The translations under genes and the position numbers were made by a program. The notes under the pieces are model-generated. The model had not been told where the DNA came from and made no database searches. It saw nothing but the letters and a program-made list of their open reading frames with translations. Of a stretch of 64,000 nt of DNA, positions 45,170 through 57,349 are shown piece by piece (within the stretch, counting starts at the first letter, position 1; each line of letters starts with the position of its first letter). This DNA comes from CAVSEK01 sp963726975 (GTDB taxonomy: Bacteria; Actinomycetota; Actinomycetes; Mycobacteriales; SCTD01): the NCBI GenBank assembly GCA_963726975.1, contig CAVSEK010000006.1, positions 1-64,000 on the forward strand, written 5' to 3'.

Positions 45170-45939
45170 ATGCAGGTGCAGGTCGAGGCGGAGCGGCCGC
45201 TGCTGCTCGAGGACGGCACGGCGGTGCGCGCGGCCTCGGCCCTCGCGCCGCTCGGCGAGGGCTGGGTCCTCGCGCAGGGCGACCGGAGCACGGCCGTGCT
45301 CCTGCGCGGCGAGCGCGGCACGCCGCTGGAGCTCGACCCGGGCGACCTCGACCTGCAGGCGGCCTGCGCGCTGCCGGGGGACGACGGGCCGGGCGCGCTG
45401 CTGCTCGGCTCCGGGCAGGGTCGCGCCGGCCGGCGGGCGGTGCTCGTGAGCGCTGCCGGCGAGGTGGTCGTGGGCGACCTCGGGCCGCTGCACGACGCGG
45501 TCGCCCGGGCGCTCGGCGTCCCGGAGCCGCGGCTGGAGGGCGTCGCCCGCAACGGAGGGGTCCTGCGCTGGTTCTCCCGCGGCAGCGGCGGCGCGCCCAG
45601 CAGGAGCGTCGACGTCGGGCTCGCCGCGCTGGTGGAGGCGCTGCTCGGCCGGGCGGACCCGGCCGACGTGCCGCTGCGGTCGCCCCGGCGCTACGACCTC
45701 GAGGCCACCGACGCCGTCGCGCTGCCCGGGGGGCGCGTCCTGCTCGCGGTCGCCGGACCGCAGCCGGGCCTGGCCCTCGTCGAGGACGAGCGGGTCGTCG
45801 ACCGCTGCGCCCTGCCCGCCCGCGCCGACGGGCTCGGGGTCCGCGAGCTGACCGACGACGGGGCGCTGCTGCTCGCGGTCGGTCCCGGCGACGACGCGGA
45901 CGACGCCTCGGTGCGCGGGAGCTCTCCGTCACCTGGTGA
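45170..45939 (+). CDS. Hypothetical beta-rich protein, frameshift near the end
   Basis: About 256 residues. Repeating strand pattern (LLLEDGTAVRAASALAPLGE, DRSTAVLLRGERGTPLELDP, ATDAVALPGGRVLLAVAG) suggests a beta-propeller-like fold. No signal peptide and no catalytic motif recognised. A missing base near 45915 takes the frame past its likely stop; the restored end reads VRELSVTW. ATG at 45170; a GTG at 45164 is also in frame. Confidence 0.55.
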
Positions 45940-45958
45940 GCCTCCCGGCGCCGACCGG

Positions 45959-48900
45959 TCAGGTCACCCGGTAGCGCGGGCTGACCAGGAAGCCGTGGTC
46001 GGTGAAGAGCAGGAAGGTCAGCGGACAGCGGCGCACGACGCCGAGGGGCGGACGCGGATCTGCGTGGCCGTCTGCGAGATCACGTGTACCGGCCGGCCGG
46101 CGAGGGCGACGGCCTGGCACCGGCGGCCCAGCCCGACCCCGCGCAGCGCGACCACCGCCCCGGGCGGGCCTGCCGAGCGGGACATCGAGTCCAGCCGCAC
46201 GGTGGTGGCGAGCACCTGGAGCGTCCTGCCGGCCTGCAGACCGCCCGAGCGGGCGACCACCCGCAGCGTCCCGGGAGCGCGACCGGCCACGACGCCCGCC
46301 GCGTCCACCCGCGCGCGAGAGGTGTTCAGCGAGCGCCACTGCACCGAGCGGGTCAGGTCCGCGCTCGTCCCGTCGGAGAAGCGCCCGAGGGCGCGGGCCT
46401 GCTGGGAGGCGCCTCGGTACACGTCGGGGGCGAGCCGCACCTCGAGGGAGCGGAGCACGGCCGTGCCGACGGTGACCGCGGTGGTGGCCTCGCGCCCGCC
46501 GTACGCCCCGCGGACGGTGGTCGAGCCGAGCTCCACGGCGTGGACCAGCCCGGTCGGGTCCACGCCCGCCACGGCCGGGTCGTCGCTCGTCCACGTGGCC
46601 AGCGACGAGACGTCGGTCGTGGTCCCGTCGCTGTAGGTCGCGGTGAGCAGCACCGCGCTGTCGAGCCCTCGCGGCAGCGACAGCGCGGTCGGGTCGGCAG
46701 TGAGGTCCGTGAGCACCGGGTCGACGACGTGGACGCTGGTGTAGGCGCCGAAGACCCCGTCCGGGTCGGACGAGCTCGTCTGCGCCCGGACGACCGTGTC
46801 GCCGAGCGCCACCGCGGTGAGCAGCCCGTCGGCGTCGATGGTCGCGGTCCCGACCTCGTCCGTGGCCCAGGCCACCTCGTCGGTGATGTCCTCCGTCGTC
46901 CCGTCGGTGAGGGTGGCCGTCGCGGTGTACTGCCGGGTGAGCCCGACCGGCACGTCGGCGCCGTCCGGGGTGAGCGTGACGTAGCTGATCTCCGGCTCGG
47001 TGACGGTCAGCGACGACGACGCGGAGACCGTGCCCGAGGTCGCCGTGATCGTGCTCGTCCCGACGTCGACGGCGTGCGCCAGGCCCGTGCTGTCGACGGT
47101 GGCCACCGCGAGGTCGCTCGAGGTCCAGGTCACGCTGCTCGACAGGTCGCGCGAGCTGCCGTCGGAGTAGGTCCCCGTCGCCCGGAAGGCCAGGTCCTCC
47201 CCGGCCGGCACGCTCGGGTCGACCGGGGTGACCGCGAGAGCGTCCAGGACGGCGCCCAGCACCGTGACGCCGGTCGAGCCGGTGATCGACGGGCTGTAGA
47301 CCGCGGTCACCTGCTGTCGAGCCGGGCTCGCCGGCCGTCAGCAGCCCGGCCGCGTCGACCGTCGCCGTCGCCGCGTCGGCCGTCGACCAGGTGACGCCGC
47401 CGGTGAGGTCGGACGTGCTGCCGTCGCTGTAGGTCGCGGTGGCGGTGTACTGCCGGGTGCGGCCCGAGGGCAGGCTCGCGTCGGCCGGGGTCACCGCCAG
47501 CGAGACCGGCTCGGCGCTCGTGGCGGTGAAGGCCGCCGTGCCCTCGACGGCGCCGGAGGAGGCCCGCACCGTCGTGCTCCCGACCCCCGTCGCGGTCAGC
47601 AGCCCGGTCGTGTCGACCGTGGCGACGGAGGCGTCGTCCGTCGACCACGCGGAACCGCTGCTGACGTCGGCCGTCGACCCGTCGCTGTAGGTGCCGGTCG
47701 CTGTGTACTGCTGGGGTGGCCCCCACGGGGGCGCTGGCTGCCGGCGGCGACACCGTGAGGGAGGTGAGCGCCGGGGCGGTCACCGTCACGTCGGCGCTCC
47801 CCGAGGAGCTGTCGACGGTGGCGGTGATCGTCGTGCTGCCCTGACCGGCGCCGTGCACGACGCCGGTGGTGCTGACGGTCGCGACGGAGGGGTCCGCGGA
47901 CGACCAGGTCGCCGTCGACGTGACGTCCTGCGTGCTGCCGTCGTCGTACGTCGCGCTGGCCGTCAGGGAACGGTCGGTGCCCTGCGGCAGGCCGGTCGTC
48001 GAGGGGTCGACGGCCACCGAGGTCACGGTCGCGGCCGCACGACGGGAAGCGGTAGCTGCCGATCCGGGTGTTCCACGTGAAGCTGCTGCCCGTCGCCGCC
48101 TGGTACTGCCCGACGTACCAGAACGTGCAGTCGTCGGCGGGGTCCACCGTCATGTCGGTGTAGTCGCCCCACCGGCTGTACGGCCCGGTCTGCGACCCAC
48201 CGCCGGCCATGAGGACCTGCTCCGGACCGGTCTGACCGGCCGGGTCGTCCGCGGTCCGCCCGCTGACCCGCAGCCCCGGGAAGATCCCGGACGTGGAGGA
48301 GATCGAGTAGCCGACGAGCATGTTGCCGTCGTGGTCCAGGGCGGCACTGCCCATCGACCGGGGGTACGCGTCGGGCGCCACCGACCCCGAGTCGGCGAGG
48401 ACCACCCCGCCGCCGCTGTCGGTGAGCCGGTACCACACCGGTGCCCATCCGGTGGTCCCGGACGTCGAGCGCGACGCGGTGGCGAGCAGCGTCCCGACCC
48501 CGCCCACGACCCGGTAGGGCAGGCGGTACATCAGGCGACCGCCCAGGGTGTCGAGGCGCTGCGCGGTCCCGGGCTGCGGCACGCAGGCCGCGTAGCAGCT
48601 GGCGTACATCGTCGGGACCGGTGTGACGGTCGCCCCGCTGAGGGCGAACGGCGAGCCGCCGAAGCCCGTGGTGAGGCGGAACGAGCGCAGCGCGGTCCAG
48701 GAGTAGGGGTCCTGCTCCACCAGGTAGGCGGCGGTGCCGACCGAGGGGGCGACGGAACCGTCGAGGTCGCCCGGCAGCAGGGAGAAGTGGTCCGTCCCGA
48801 GGTTGACGCAGTTCTGCGACACGGCGGCGCCGGCGAGCATCGCGGCGCGGTCCAGGGCGCAGGCGAGGGCCCCGCTGAAGGTGAAGCTTGCCCCCGGTGG

Positions 48901-49726
48901 GGTGGAAGAGGTTGGCGGCTGAACAGGTAGGCCGAGGGCCAGACCCCGACCTTGCCGTAGTCGTTGAGGTCGGCGTAGGCGAAGGAGTAGCGCTGGTAGC
49001 TGCCGAGCGCGTCGTCCGACGTCGACACCGCCCAGCACTGGAAGTACGGGCCCGACGTGCTGCGGACGTTCGCGAACTGCGTCATCACCCACCGTCCGGC
49101 GAGCTGGTCGTACTCCACCACCGGGTCCCCGTCGTTGGTGGTCTCGCACGGGCCGCCGAAGCCGGCGAACAGGGTGTTCCCGGCCCGGGGTGGGGTCAGC
49201 GCGTTGCCGGCCTTGTCGTAGACCCGCAGCGACGAGTTGACCCACTCGACGTACTGGGTGGACCCCGCCGCGCCCACGGTGTCCGGAGGGGTCCCGCCAG
49301 GGACGAAACCGGCGACGCCCGCCCCCAGCCCCTCGGCGCTGATCCCGGCGACGGGCACCCCGCCGGCGGTGGTCGACGCGGACCCGGACCGCGGACGCGG
49401 ACGGGCGGGGAAGCGGGGGGAGGGGTGGCCGGTCCGCGCGACCTCGACCTCGGGGGTGGCGGCAGCAGCGGGAGGGGAGCCGTGCTCCCCGCTCCCGCTC
49501 GCGGAGCGGTCTTCATCAGGTCGCGCAGCGGGCGGGAGCGGTCGTGGTGGGCGGCGGACCGGTGCACGGGGCTGCCGGGCACCACCTGCCCAGGAGTGGA
49601 CGACGGCGCGGGGGCCGCCGGGGCCGCGGAGGCGGCGAGCGCGAGGCCGGGCGCGACGGAGGTCAGCAGGGCAACGGTCAGGACCGCGGCGGTGCGGCGG
49701 GACCGGCGGAGCAGCAGGACGGGCAC
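45959..49726 (-). CDS. Large secreted protein with bacterial Ig-like (Big_2) repeats, multiply frameshifted
   Basis: About 1250 residues after repair (breaks near 47310, 47715, 48030, 48905 and 49390, among others). Order: signal peptide (TAAVLTVALLTSVAPGLALA); Pro-rich linker; a 400-residue beta-rich domain (TPPDTVGAAGSTQYVEWVN, then YTDMTVDPADDCTFWYVGQY); six to seven Big_2-type modules, each with a YSDGST turn followed by WTSSD or WSSAD; and a C-terminal IPT-like part. The first domain resembles secreted proteins annotated as exo-alpha-sialidase-like. Likely surface adhesion or matrix protein. GTG at 49726 after GGAGCC. Confidence 0.65.
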
Positions 49727-49870
49727 GGCAGGCTCCTGGCTGGTCCTCGCGGACCTCGACAGCGCGACGGACGTCCGCCGGTCCCGCGCCCCCCCCGGCG
49801 ATGCTGAAGGCTGGACCCTGGACCGGCCCTTTGGGAAGGGGTCCCGCCGGGTGGACTTCCGGCCCTGCGC

Positions 49871-50242
49871 TCAGCGCGCCGCGGCGAGCCCCGCCGCACT
49901 GGCAGCGACCGTGAGCACGAGCGTCGCCGCGGCGTTGAGCAGCGCCCGCGGACGGTCCAGCCGGGCGCTCGCCACCGCGACCGTCGAGAAGGTCGTGAAG
50001 CCGCCGCAGAACCCGGTGCCCAGCACCACCTGCAGCCCTTCTGGCGCTCCCCGGTCGAGCACCAGCCCGGCGACCAGCCCGAGCAGCAGGCTGCCGAGCA
50101 CGTTGGCGACGAGCGTGCCCACCGGGAAGGCCGACGGCCGCCGCGCGGTGACCACCTCGGTGACCACCTCGTCGAGCGCGACCCGCGCCACGGCCCCCAG
50201 CCCACCGGCGAGCCCGACCCCGAGGGCGAGCCCCGCGCTCAC
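49871..50242 (-). CDS. FluC/CrcB-type fluoride channel, subunit 2
   Basis: 123 residues, four helices. The family motif GFCGGFTTFSTV lies mid-protein and LVANVLGSLLLGL in helix 2. It exports fluoride as a dual-topology channel; Gram-positives often encode two genes for a heterodimer. The GTG start overlaps the upstream stop (GTGA), so the two subunits are coupled. Confidence 0.88.
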   Translation of the reverse strand: MSAGLALGVGLAGGLGAVARVALDEVVTEVVTARRPSAFPVGTLVANVLGSLLLGLVAGLVLDRGAPEGLQVVLGTGFCGGFTTFSTVAVASARLDRPRALLNAAATLVLTVAASAAGLAAAR

Positions 50243-50637
50243 CGCCGCTCCCCCGCCAGCGCGAGCCCGAGGGCGGCCGCGAGCACGCCGAGCACCGCGC
50301 TGCCCCCCGCGTACGCCGCGGCCAGGCCCGGGGAGCCGTCCCGGGCGAGCAGGACCGTCTCGGTCGCCAGCGCCGAGTACGTCGTGAACGCCCCCAGCAG
50401 CCCGGAGCCGAGCCCGAGCCGCAGCGCCCGGCGCCGCCCCGCGTCGGGTCCGCGGCCGAGGACCCCGAGCAGCAGGCCGAGCGCGAGCGCGCCGGTCAGG
50501 TCGACGGTCAGCGTCGCGACCGGCAGCCGGGTCGCCGGCAGGGCCAGCCCGACCGCGTAGCGCAGCAGCGAGCCGGCCGCGCCGCCCAGGAGCACGAGCA
50601 GCAGCAGCGCCGGGTCGCGGCGCACCGGTCGGGGCAC
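50239..50637 (-). CDS. FluC/CrcB-type fluoride channel, subunit 1
   Basis: 132 residues, four helices. SGLLGAFTTYSALA is the conserved pore motif with the paired Phe/Thr/Ser. The N-terminus LGGAAGSLLRYAVGLALP has the conserved Gly and Arg. Forms the antiparallel pair with the downstream gene. GTG at 50637. A 43-bp palindromic repeat lies 18 bases upstream; no fluoride riboswitch was recognised. Confidence 0.88.
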   Translation of the reverse strand: MPRPVRRDPALLLLVLLGGAAGSLLRYAVGLALPATRLPVATLTVDLTGALALGLLLGVLGRGPDAGRRRALRLGLGSGLLGAFTTYSALATETVLLARDGSPGLAAAYAGGSAVLGVLAAALGLALAGERR

Positions 50638-50654
50638 CCGCCGATCCTCCCCGT

Positions 50655-50697
50655 GCGTCCGCCCGACGCGGACACGGCCGCCGCGTGTCGGGCGGAC
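50655..50697 (+). repeat. 43-bp palindromic repeat, left copy
   Basis: Arms GTCCGCCCGAC and GTCGGGCGGAC around a core that itself contains GACACG/CGTGTC. 41 of 43 bases match the reverse complement of 53591-53633, so the two copies form an inverted pair around the esterase and SDR genes. This copy lies between the FluC start and the esterase start. Confidence 0.8.
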
Positions 50698-50764
50698 GCA
50701 GGGCAGGAGCGGGCGGCCGGGCGTCGAAGCAGGCAGGCACCAGCCCCGGACCCGGAGGTGCCCC

Positions 50765-52798
50765 GTGCCCCGCCGCCCCGCCCTCGCCGCCCTGACCGGC
50801 ACCCTCGGCGTGCTCGCCGCCCTGCTCGTGCCCGGCGCCGCGGCCCCGGCGCGCGCGGCCGCGCTGCCCGCGGTCTGCACCGACACCTCCTGGGTCGCCG
50901 GCAGCCTGGACCTCTGCGACGGCCGGCTGGTCTACCGCGACTACGTCTACGACGACACCGGCGCCGACAGCGGCGACATCGGCTACACCACCAACACCTC
51001 CAAGGCGTACGGCACGCTCGCCGCCCCCGCCGGCGACGTCCGCTACCCCGCCGACGACACCAACAGCGCCGACCTGGTGCGCCTCGAGCTGCGCCGCAGC
51101 GGCGGGAGGGTCCTCGTCACCGCCGAGCTCGGCGCGCTCCGCCGGCCGGACAGCACCGTGCTGGCGCTGGCCGTCGACACCGACGGCGACGCGACGACCG
51201 GGGGCGGCACCTGGCCGGGCCTGGCCGTCCGCAGCAGCGGGTGGGACGAGCAGTACCGCCTCACCACCGGCGACCCGGCCACCAACACGATGACCGGCTC
51301 GTTCCCGCTGCCGGCGAGCGGCACCTGGCGGGTGCAGGCCGTGACCGCGCAGGCCGCGACCGGGCAGGTCATGAACGTCGCCTACCGCGGCGTCGACGAG
51401 CACGCCGCCTACCGCCTGGTGCCGAACCCGGCGTCCCCCTACCCCTACTCCGGGCAGGGCGCGTGGTTCGAGGACGACCAGGCCGCCGCGCTGCGCGACG
51501 GCGACGTCAGCGCGTTCGGCGCGGTCGTGCGCACCGCCGACCTGCGGCCCGGTCGGTCGCGCGCGCAGCGGGTCGGGCCCGGCCTGCACGAGCGCGTCTA
51601 CACCTCGCGCCACACGCTCGGCGAGGGCGAGGGCATGTCGTACGCCGGCATCCCCGGCCGCGGCGACGGCGGGTCCGCCAGCGCCTTCGCGCAGGTCTTC
51701 AACTTCCTCGGGAAGTACCAGCCGTACGGCGTCTACGTCCCGGCGACGGCCGGGCCGCACGGCCTGCAGATGGAGTGGCACGGCTCCAACCAGGGCATCG
51801 TCGCGCAGATCAACCAGCCCGGGATGCAGGCGGCGTACGGCGACGGGCTCGACCGGGTCCTCGCCACCCCGCTCGCCCGCGGGCCCAACGGCTACGGCAG
51901 CGACGTCAGCGAGCGCGACCTGCTCGACGTGATGGACGACGTGCAGCGGCACTACCCGGTCGACCGCGACCGGGTCTTCTCCTCCGGCTACAGCCAGGGC
52001 GGCTACATCACCTTCCGGATGGCGATGCTCTACCCGGACCGGTTCGCCGGCTTCACCTCGTGGGTCGGCTTCACCGGCGACGACCTCAACGGCACCCCCG
52101 TGCAGGGCGACGTGTCCGTCGAGGCCGGGGCGGTCGGCAACATGCTCCGCTACGTCAAGAACCTGCGGCACGTGCCGGGGTCGATGGTCTACGCCGGCGC
52201 CGACGAGCTCGTGCAGGTGCCGAGCGCCCGGGCGATGCAGCAGGCCTTCGCCCGCAGCTCCGACGTCTACCGCTGGTACCTGCACCCGACGGCGGAGCAC
52301 CTGACCTTCGCCGCGCTGGACGACTGGACGAAGGAGGCCGAGGACAGCCGCGACCAGCGGCTCGTGCACCGGCCGGCCCGAGTCGTCTTCCACACCAACA
52401 GCCACCTCGACGCGCCGGAGTACGGCATCCGGCACGACGCGGCGTACTGGGTGTCGGCGCTGCGCGGCCGCGCGCCCGGCGACCTCGTCACCGACCTCAC
52501 CTCCCGCGGCTGCGGGACGGCGCTGCCCGTCACGGCGACGGGCCGGTCGGCAGGGCCGTCGCCGGTGCCGTGGGTGTCCGAGGAGCGGCTGCGGACCGGC
52601 ACCCGCCCGCAGGCCCGCGCCGCGGTGCTCGAGGGCTCGCTGGTCAACGTCGGCAGCGGCCGGCTCGACCTCTCGGAGGCCTGCCTGACGGGGGCGTTCC
52701 GCTACGCGGTCACCAGCGACGGGCCCTCGGTGCTGCGGCTCTCGGACGGCCGGGTGCTGCGCCTGGTCGAGGGGCTCAACACCGGGACGCTGCGCTGA
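50765..52798 (+). CDS. Secreted alpha/beta hydrolase (esterase or depolymerase-like)
   Basis: 677 residues. Signal peptide (LGVLAALLVPGAAAPARA). The N-terminal half is a beta-rich domain to about 300 (VLALAVDTDGDATTGGGTWPG). The C-terminal catalytic half has the nucleophile elbow SSGYSQGGYITFRMA near residue 410, a candidate acid in VYAGADELVQVP and His in HPTAEHLTF. The layout resembles secreted PHB-depolymerase-like or feruloyl-esterase-like enzymes; substrate unknown. Convergent with the SDR and bracketed with it by 43-bp inverted repeats. GTG start after CGGAGGTGCC. No frameshift. Confidence 0.75.
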   Translation: MPRRPALAALTGTLGVLAALLVPGAAAPARAAALPAVCTDTSWVAGSLDLCDGRLVYRDYVYDDTGADSGDIGYTTNTSKAYGTLAAPAGDVRYPADDTNSADLVRLELRRSGGRVLVTAELGALRRPDSTVLALAVDTDGDATTGGGTWPGLAVRSSGWDEQYRLTTGDPATNTMTGSFPLPASGTWRVQAVTAQAATGQVMNVAYRGVDEHAAYRLVPNPASPYPYSGQGAWFEDDQAAALRDGDVSAFGAVVRTADLRPGRSRAQRVGPGLHERVYTSRHTLGEGEGMSYAGIPGRGDGGSASAFAQVFNFLGKYQPYGVYVPATAGPHGLQMEWHGSNQGIVAQINQPGMQAAYGDGLDRVLATPLARGPNGYGSDVSERDLLDVMDDVQRHYPVDRDRVFSSGYSQGGYITFRMAMLYPDRFAGFTSWVGFTGDDLNGTPVQGDVSVEAGAVGNMLRYVKNLRHVPGSMVYAGADELVQVPSARAMQQAFARSSDVYRWYLHPTAEHLTFAALDDWTKEAEDSRDQRLVHRPARVVFHTNSHLDAPEYGIRHDAAYWVSALRGRAPGDLVTDLTSRGCGTALPVTATGRSAGPSPVPWVSEERLRTGTRPQARAAVLEGSLVNVGSGRLDLSEACLTGAFRYAVTSDGPSVLRLSDGRVLRLVEGLNTGTLR

Positions 52799-52802
52799 CC
52801 GC

Positions 52803-53570
52803 TCAGCGTCGGCCGGGCAGCCGGGAGCTCAGGGCGGCGACCAGCCGGGCCTGCAGGACCGGCGGCACCAGGCGGCTCGCCGCGACCACGGCCTTGTAGG
52901 TCGCGCCGGGCACGCTCACCGCCCGGCCGCGGGCGAGGTCGGCCAGCGCGTCCGCGACGACCCGGTCGGCGTCGAGCCACAGCCGCTCCGGGACGCCCGA
53001 GGTGTCCATCCCGGCCCGCTCGTGGAACTCGGTGCGGGTGAAGCCGGGGCACAGCGCCATCACGCGGACGCCGCGGTCGGCGTACTGCAGGTGCAGCGAC
53101 TGGGAGAAGCTCGTCACCCACGCCTTGCTGGCGCTGTAGCTCGCGCCGCGGGCTCCTGGGGTGAAGCCGGCGACGCTGCTGACGTTGACGACGGCGCCGG
53201 ACCCGCGGGCGAGCATCGGCGGCAGGGCGGCGTGGGTGAGGCGCAGGACCGCCCGGACGTTGACCCGCAGCAGGTGCTCCTCGGCGTCGCGGTCGACCTC
53301 GTCGAACACGCCGGGGTTGCCGAGCCCGGCGTTGTTGACGAGCAGGTCGATGCCGCCCTCGCCGAGCCGCCACTCGATCCGCGCGGTGCCCTCGGCCGTG
53401 GCCAGGTCGGCGGGCAGCACCTCGACGGCGACGGGCAGGTCGCGGGCCAGCGCGCGCAGGCGCACCTCGTCGCGGGCGACGAGCACGAGGTCGTGCCCGT
53501 CGGCGGCCAGGCGGCGGGCGAACGCGGCGCCGATGCCGGCGGTCGCGCCGGTGACGAGAGCGGTGGTCAT
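52803..53570 (-). CDS. SDR-family oxidoreductase
   Basis: 255 residues. TGATAGIG cofactor loop, NNAGLGNPG, Ser in VVNVSSVAGFTPG, and YSASKAW with catalytic Tyr/Lys; ends LVAALSSRLPGRR. Similar to the DltE/YqjQ-type SDRs with a 3-oxoacyl or ketone substrate. ATG at 53570. A 43-bp palindromic repeat lies 21 bases upstream. Tail-to-tail with the esterase with 4 bases between the two genes. Confidence 0.85.
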   Translation of the reverse strand: MTTALVTGATAGIGAAFARRLAADGHDLVLVARDEVRLRALARDLPVAVEVLPADLATAEGTARIEWRLGEGGIDLLVNNAGLGNPGVFDEVDRDAEEHLLRVNVRAVLRLTHAALPPMLARGSGAVVNVSSVAGFTPGARGASYSASKAWVTSFSQSLHLQYADRGVRVMALCPGFTRTEFHERAGMDTSGVPERLWLDADRVVADALADLARGRAVSVPGATYKAVVAASRLVPPVLQARLVAALSSRLPGRR

Positions 53571-53590
53571 GGGCCCAGCCTGCCCGGTGG

Positions 53591-53633
53591 GTCCGCCCGA
53601 CACGCGACGGGCGTGTCCGCGTCGGGCGGACGC
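53591..53633 (-). repeat. 43-bp palindromic repeat, right copy
   Basis: Inverted partner of 50655-50697 with two mismatches. In gene orientation it stands upstream of the SDR just as the left copy stands upstream of the esterase. It also lies 5 bases beyond the clpB stop, where it could act as a terminator. Confidence 0.8.
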
Positions 53634-53637
53634 AGGG

Positions 53638-56255
<2,618 letters not shown>

Positions 56256-56259
<4 letters not shown>

Positions 56260-56909
56260 AGCGGTCCTCCAGCGGGGGTCGGGCAGTTCCTGCTGTCGAC
56301 AACCGTACCCTTGTTGAGCGCATTCCGCTCAGGTCTGGGTCCGGGCCCGGGCTCCGGGCTCATCACGCCGTCAGAGCTCGCGGTCCGCCGGGGGTCGCCG
56401 CCGGCCTCGACCGCCGTGGCGAACCGCTCGAGGGCGAGCACGCAGCGGGGCGAGGTCGGGGCACCCGGCATGCGCGCGACGACGTCGCGGATGTCGGCCC
56501 GGCGCCGGTCGAGCACCGCCTGCACCAGGCCACGGCCGTGGTCGGTGAGGCTCACCACCGTGACCCGCCGGTCCTGCCCGGCGCCCTGGCTGACGAGCCC
56601 CCGGCGCCGCAGCTGCTGCGCGATCCGCGTCCCGGTCGACTGGTGCACGCCCACCCGCTCGGCCAGCCGCGTCGTCGCCAGCGGACCCGAGCGCAGCAGC
56701 ACCACGAGCGCGCGGAACTGCGGCAGCGTCAGGTCGTCCTCGAGGTCGTCCAGGGACCGGGCCGCCACCGCCACGAGGGCGCGGGACGCGGCGAGCAGGG
56801 CGTCGACGAGACCCTCGTCCACGCCGACGCCGACGCCGACGCCCACGTCCGCGTCCGCGCCGACATCCGCGTCCACGTCCTCGACGCCGGTGCTGCCGTC
56901 CGTCACCAC
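56256..56909 (-). CDS. MarR-family transcriptional regulator (3' end probably frameshifted)
   Basis: MarR winged helix: LTLPQFRALVVLLRSGPLAT, TRLAERVGVHQSTGTRIAQQ, RRRGLVSQGAGQDRRVTVVS. The N-terminus is an unusual Asp/Val/Gly repeat (DADVGADADVGVGVGVGVDEG) from a 6-base repeat at 56820-56870. As written the 217-residue frame runs to 56256 and overlaps clpB by 4 bases, passing through a HAIR site. If one C is missing from a C-run near 56393, the protein would end GDPPADREL at a TGA at 56371, about 180 residues, which fits the family better. The target is unknown. Start GTG 56909. Confidence 0.75.
56314..56332. promoter_or_regulatory. HAIR-like HspR operator upstream of clpB
   Basis: TTGAGC-N7-GCTCAG. 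It matches the HAIR layout (CTTGAGT-N7-ACTCAAG) with C for T at the inner position; both dnaK sites carry the same change. Confidence 0.7.
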
Positions 56910-56938
56910 CCCGGCAGTCTGGACCCGCCGGGCCGCGG

Positions 56939-57349
56939 TCAGGGACGCTGGGGCTGCCAGACGACGAGGGCGCTGCTGCGCAGCGGCACGAGGTCGCGCC
57001 GCGACGCGGCCAGCGCGCTCGCCGTCGCGGTGGCGGCGGCCTGCGCGAGGGCCTGCCGGGTCTGCTCCAGCTCGAGCGCCAGCTCGGCGGTGCGCGCGCG
57101 CAGCGCCTCCACGGCGTTCTCCAGCTCGATGACGCGCTTGATGCCCGCGAGGTTGACGCCCTCCTCCTGGGAGAGCCGCTGCACCTCGCGCAGCTGCGCG
57201 ACGTCGCGGGGCGAGTAGCGCCGGCCGCCCCCGCCGGACCGGCCGGGGCTGACGAGCCCGAGCCGGTCGTACTGGCGCAGCGTCTGGGGGTGCATCCCCG
57301 CCAGCTCCGCCGCGACCGAGATGACGAAGACCGGGCTGTCGTCGTCCAT
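56939..57349 (-). CDS. hspR: HspR, MerR-type heat-shock repressor
   Basis: 136 residues. MerR HTH-wing VISVAAELAGMHPQTLRQYD then GRRYSPRDVAQLREVQRLSQ, followed by a coiled coil (ELENAVEALRARTAELALEL). The Arg/Tyr/Asp recognition motif is that of HspR. Represses the dnaK operon and clpB at HAIR sites, with DnaK as co-repressor in Streptomyces. The ATG overlaps the dnaJ stop by one base (TGATG). Last gene of the operon. Confidence 0.95.
   Translation of the reverse strand: MDDDSPVFVISVAAELAGMHPQTLRQYDRLGLVSPGRSGGGGRRYSPRDVAQLREVQRLSQEEGVNLAGIKRVIELENAVEALRARTAELALELEQTRQALAQAAATATASALAASRRDLVPLRSSALVVWQPQRP

Noticed and set aside
50638..50764. Fluoride riboswitch upstream of the FluC pair
   Set aside because: The expected conserved GAUGGC and pseudoknot segments are not present. 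The region is occupied by the 43-bp palindrome.
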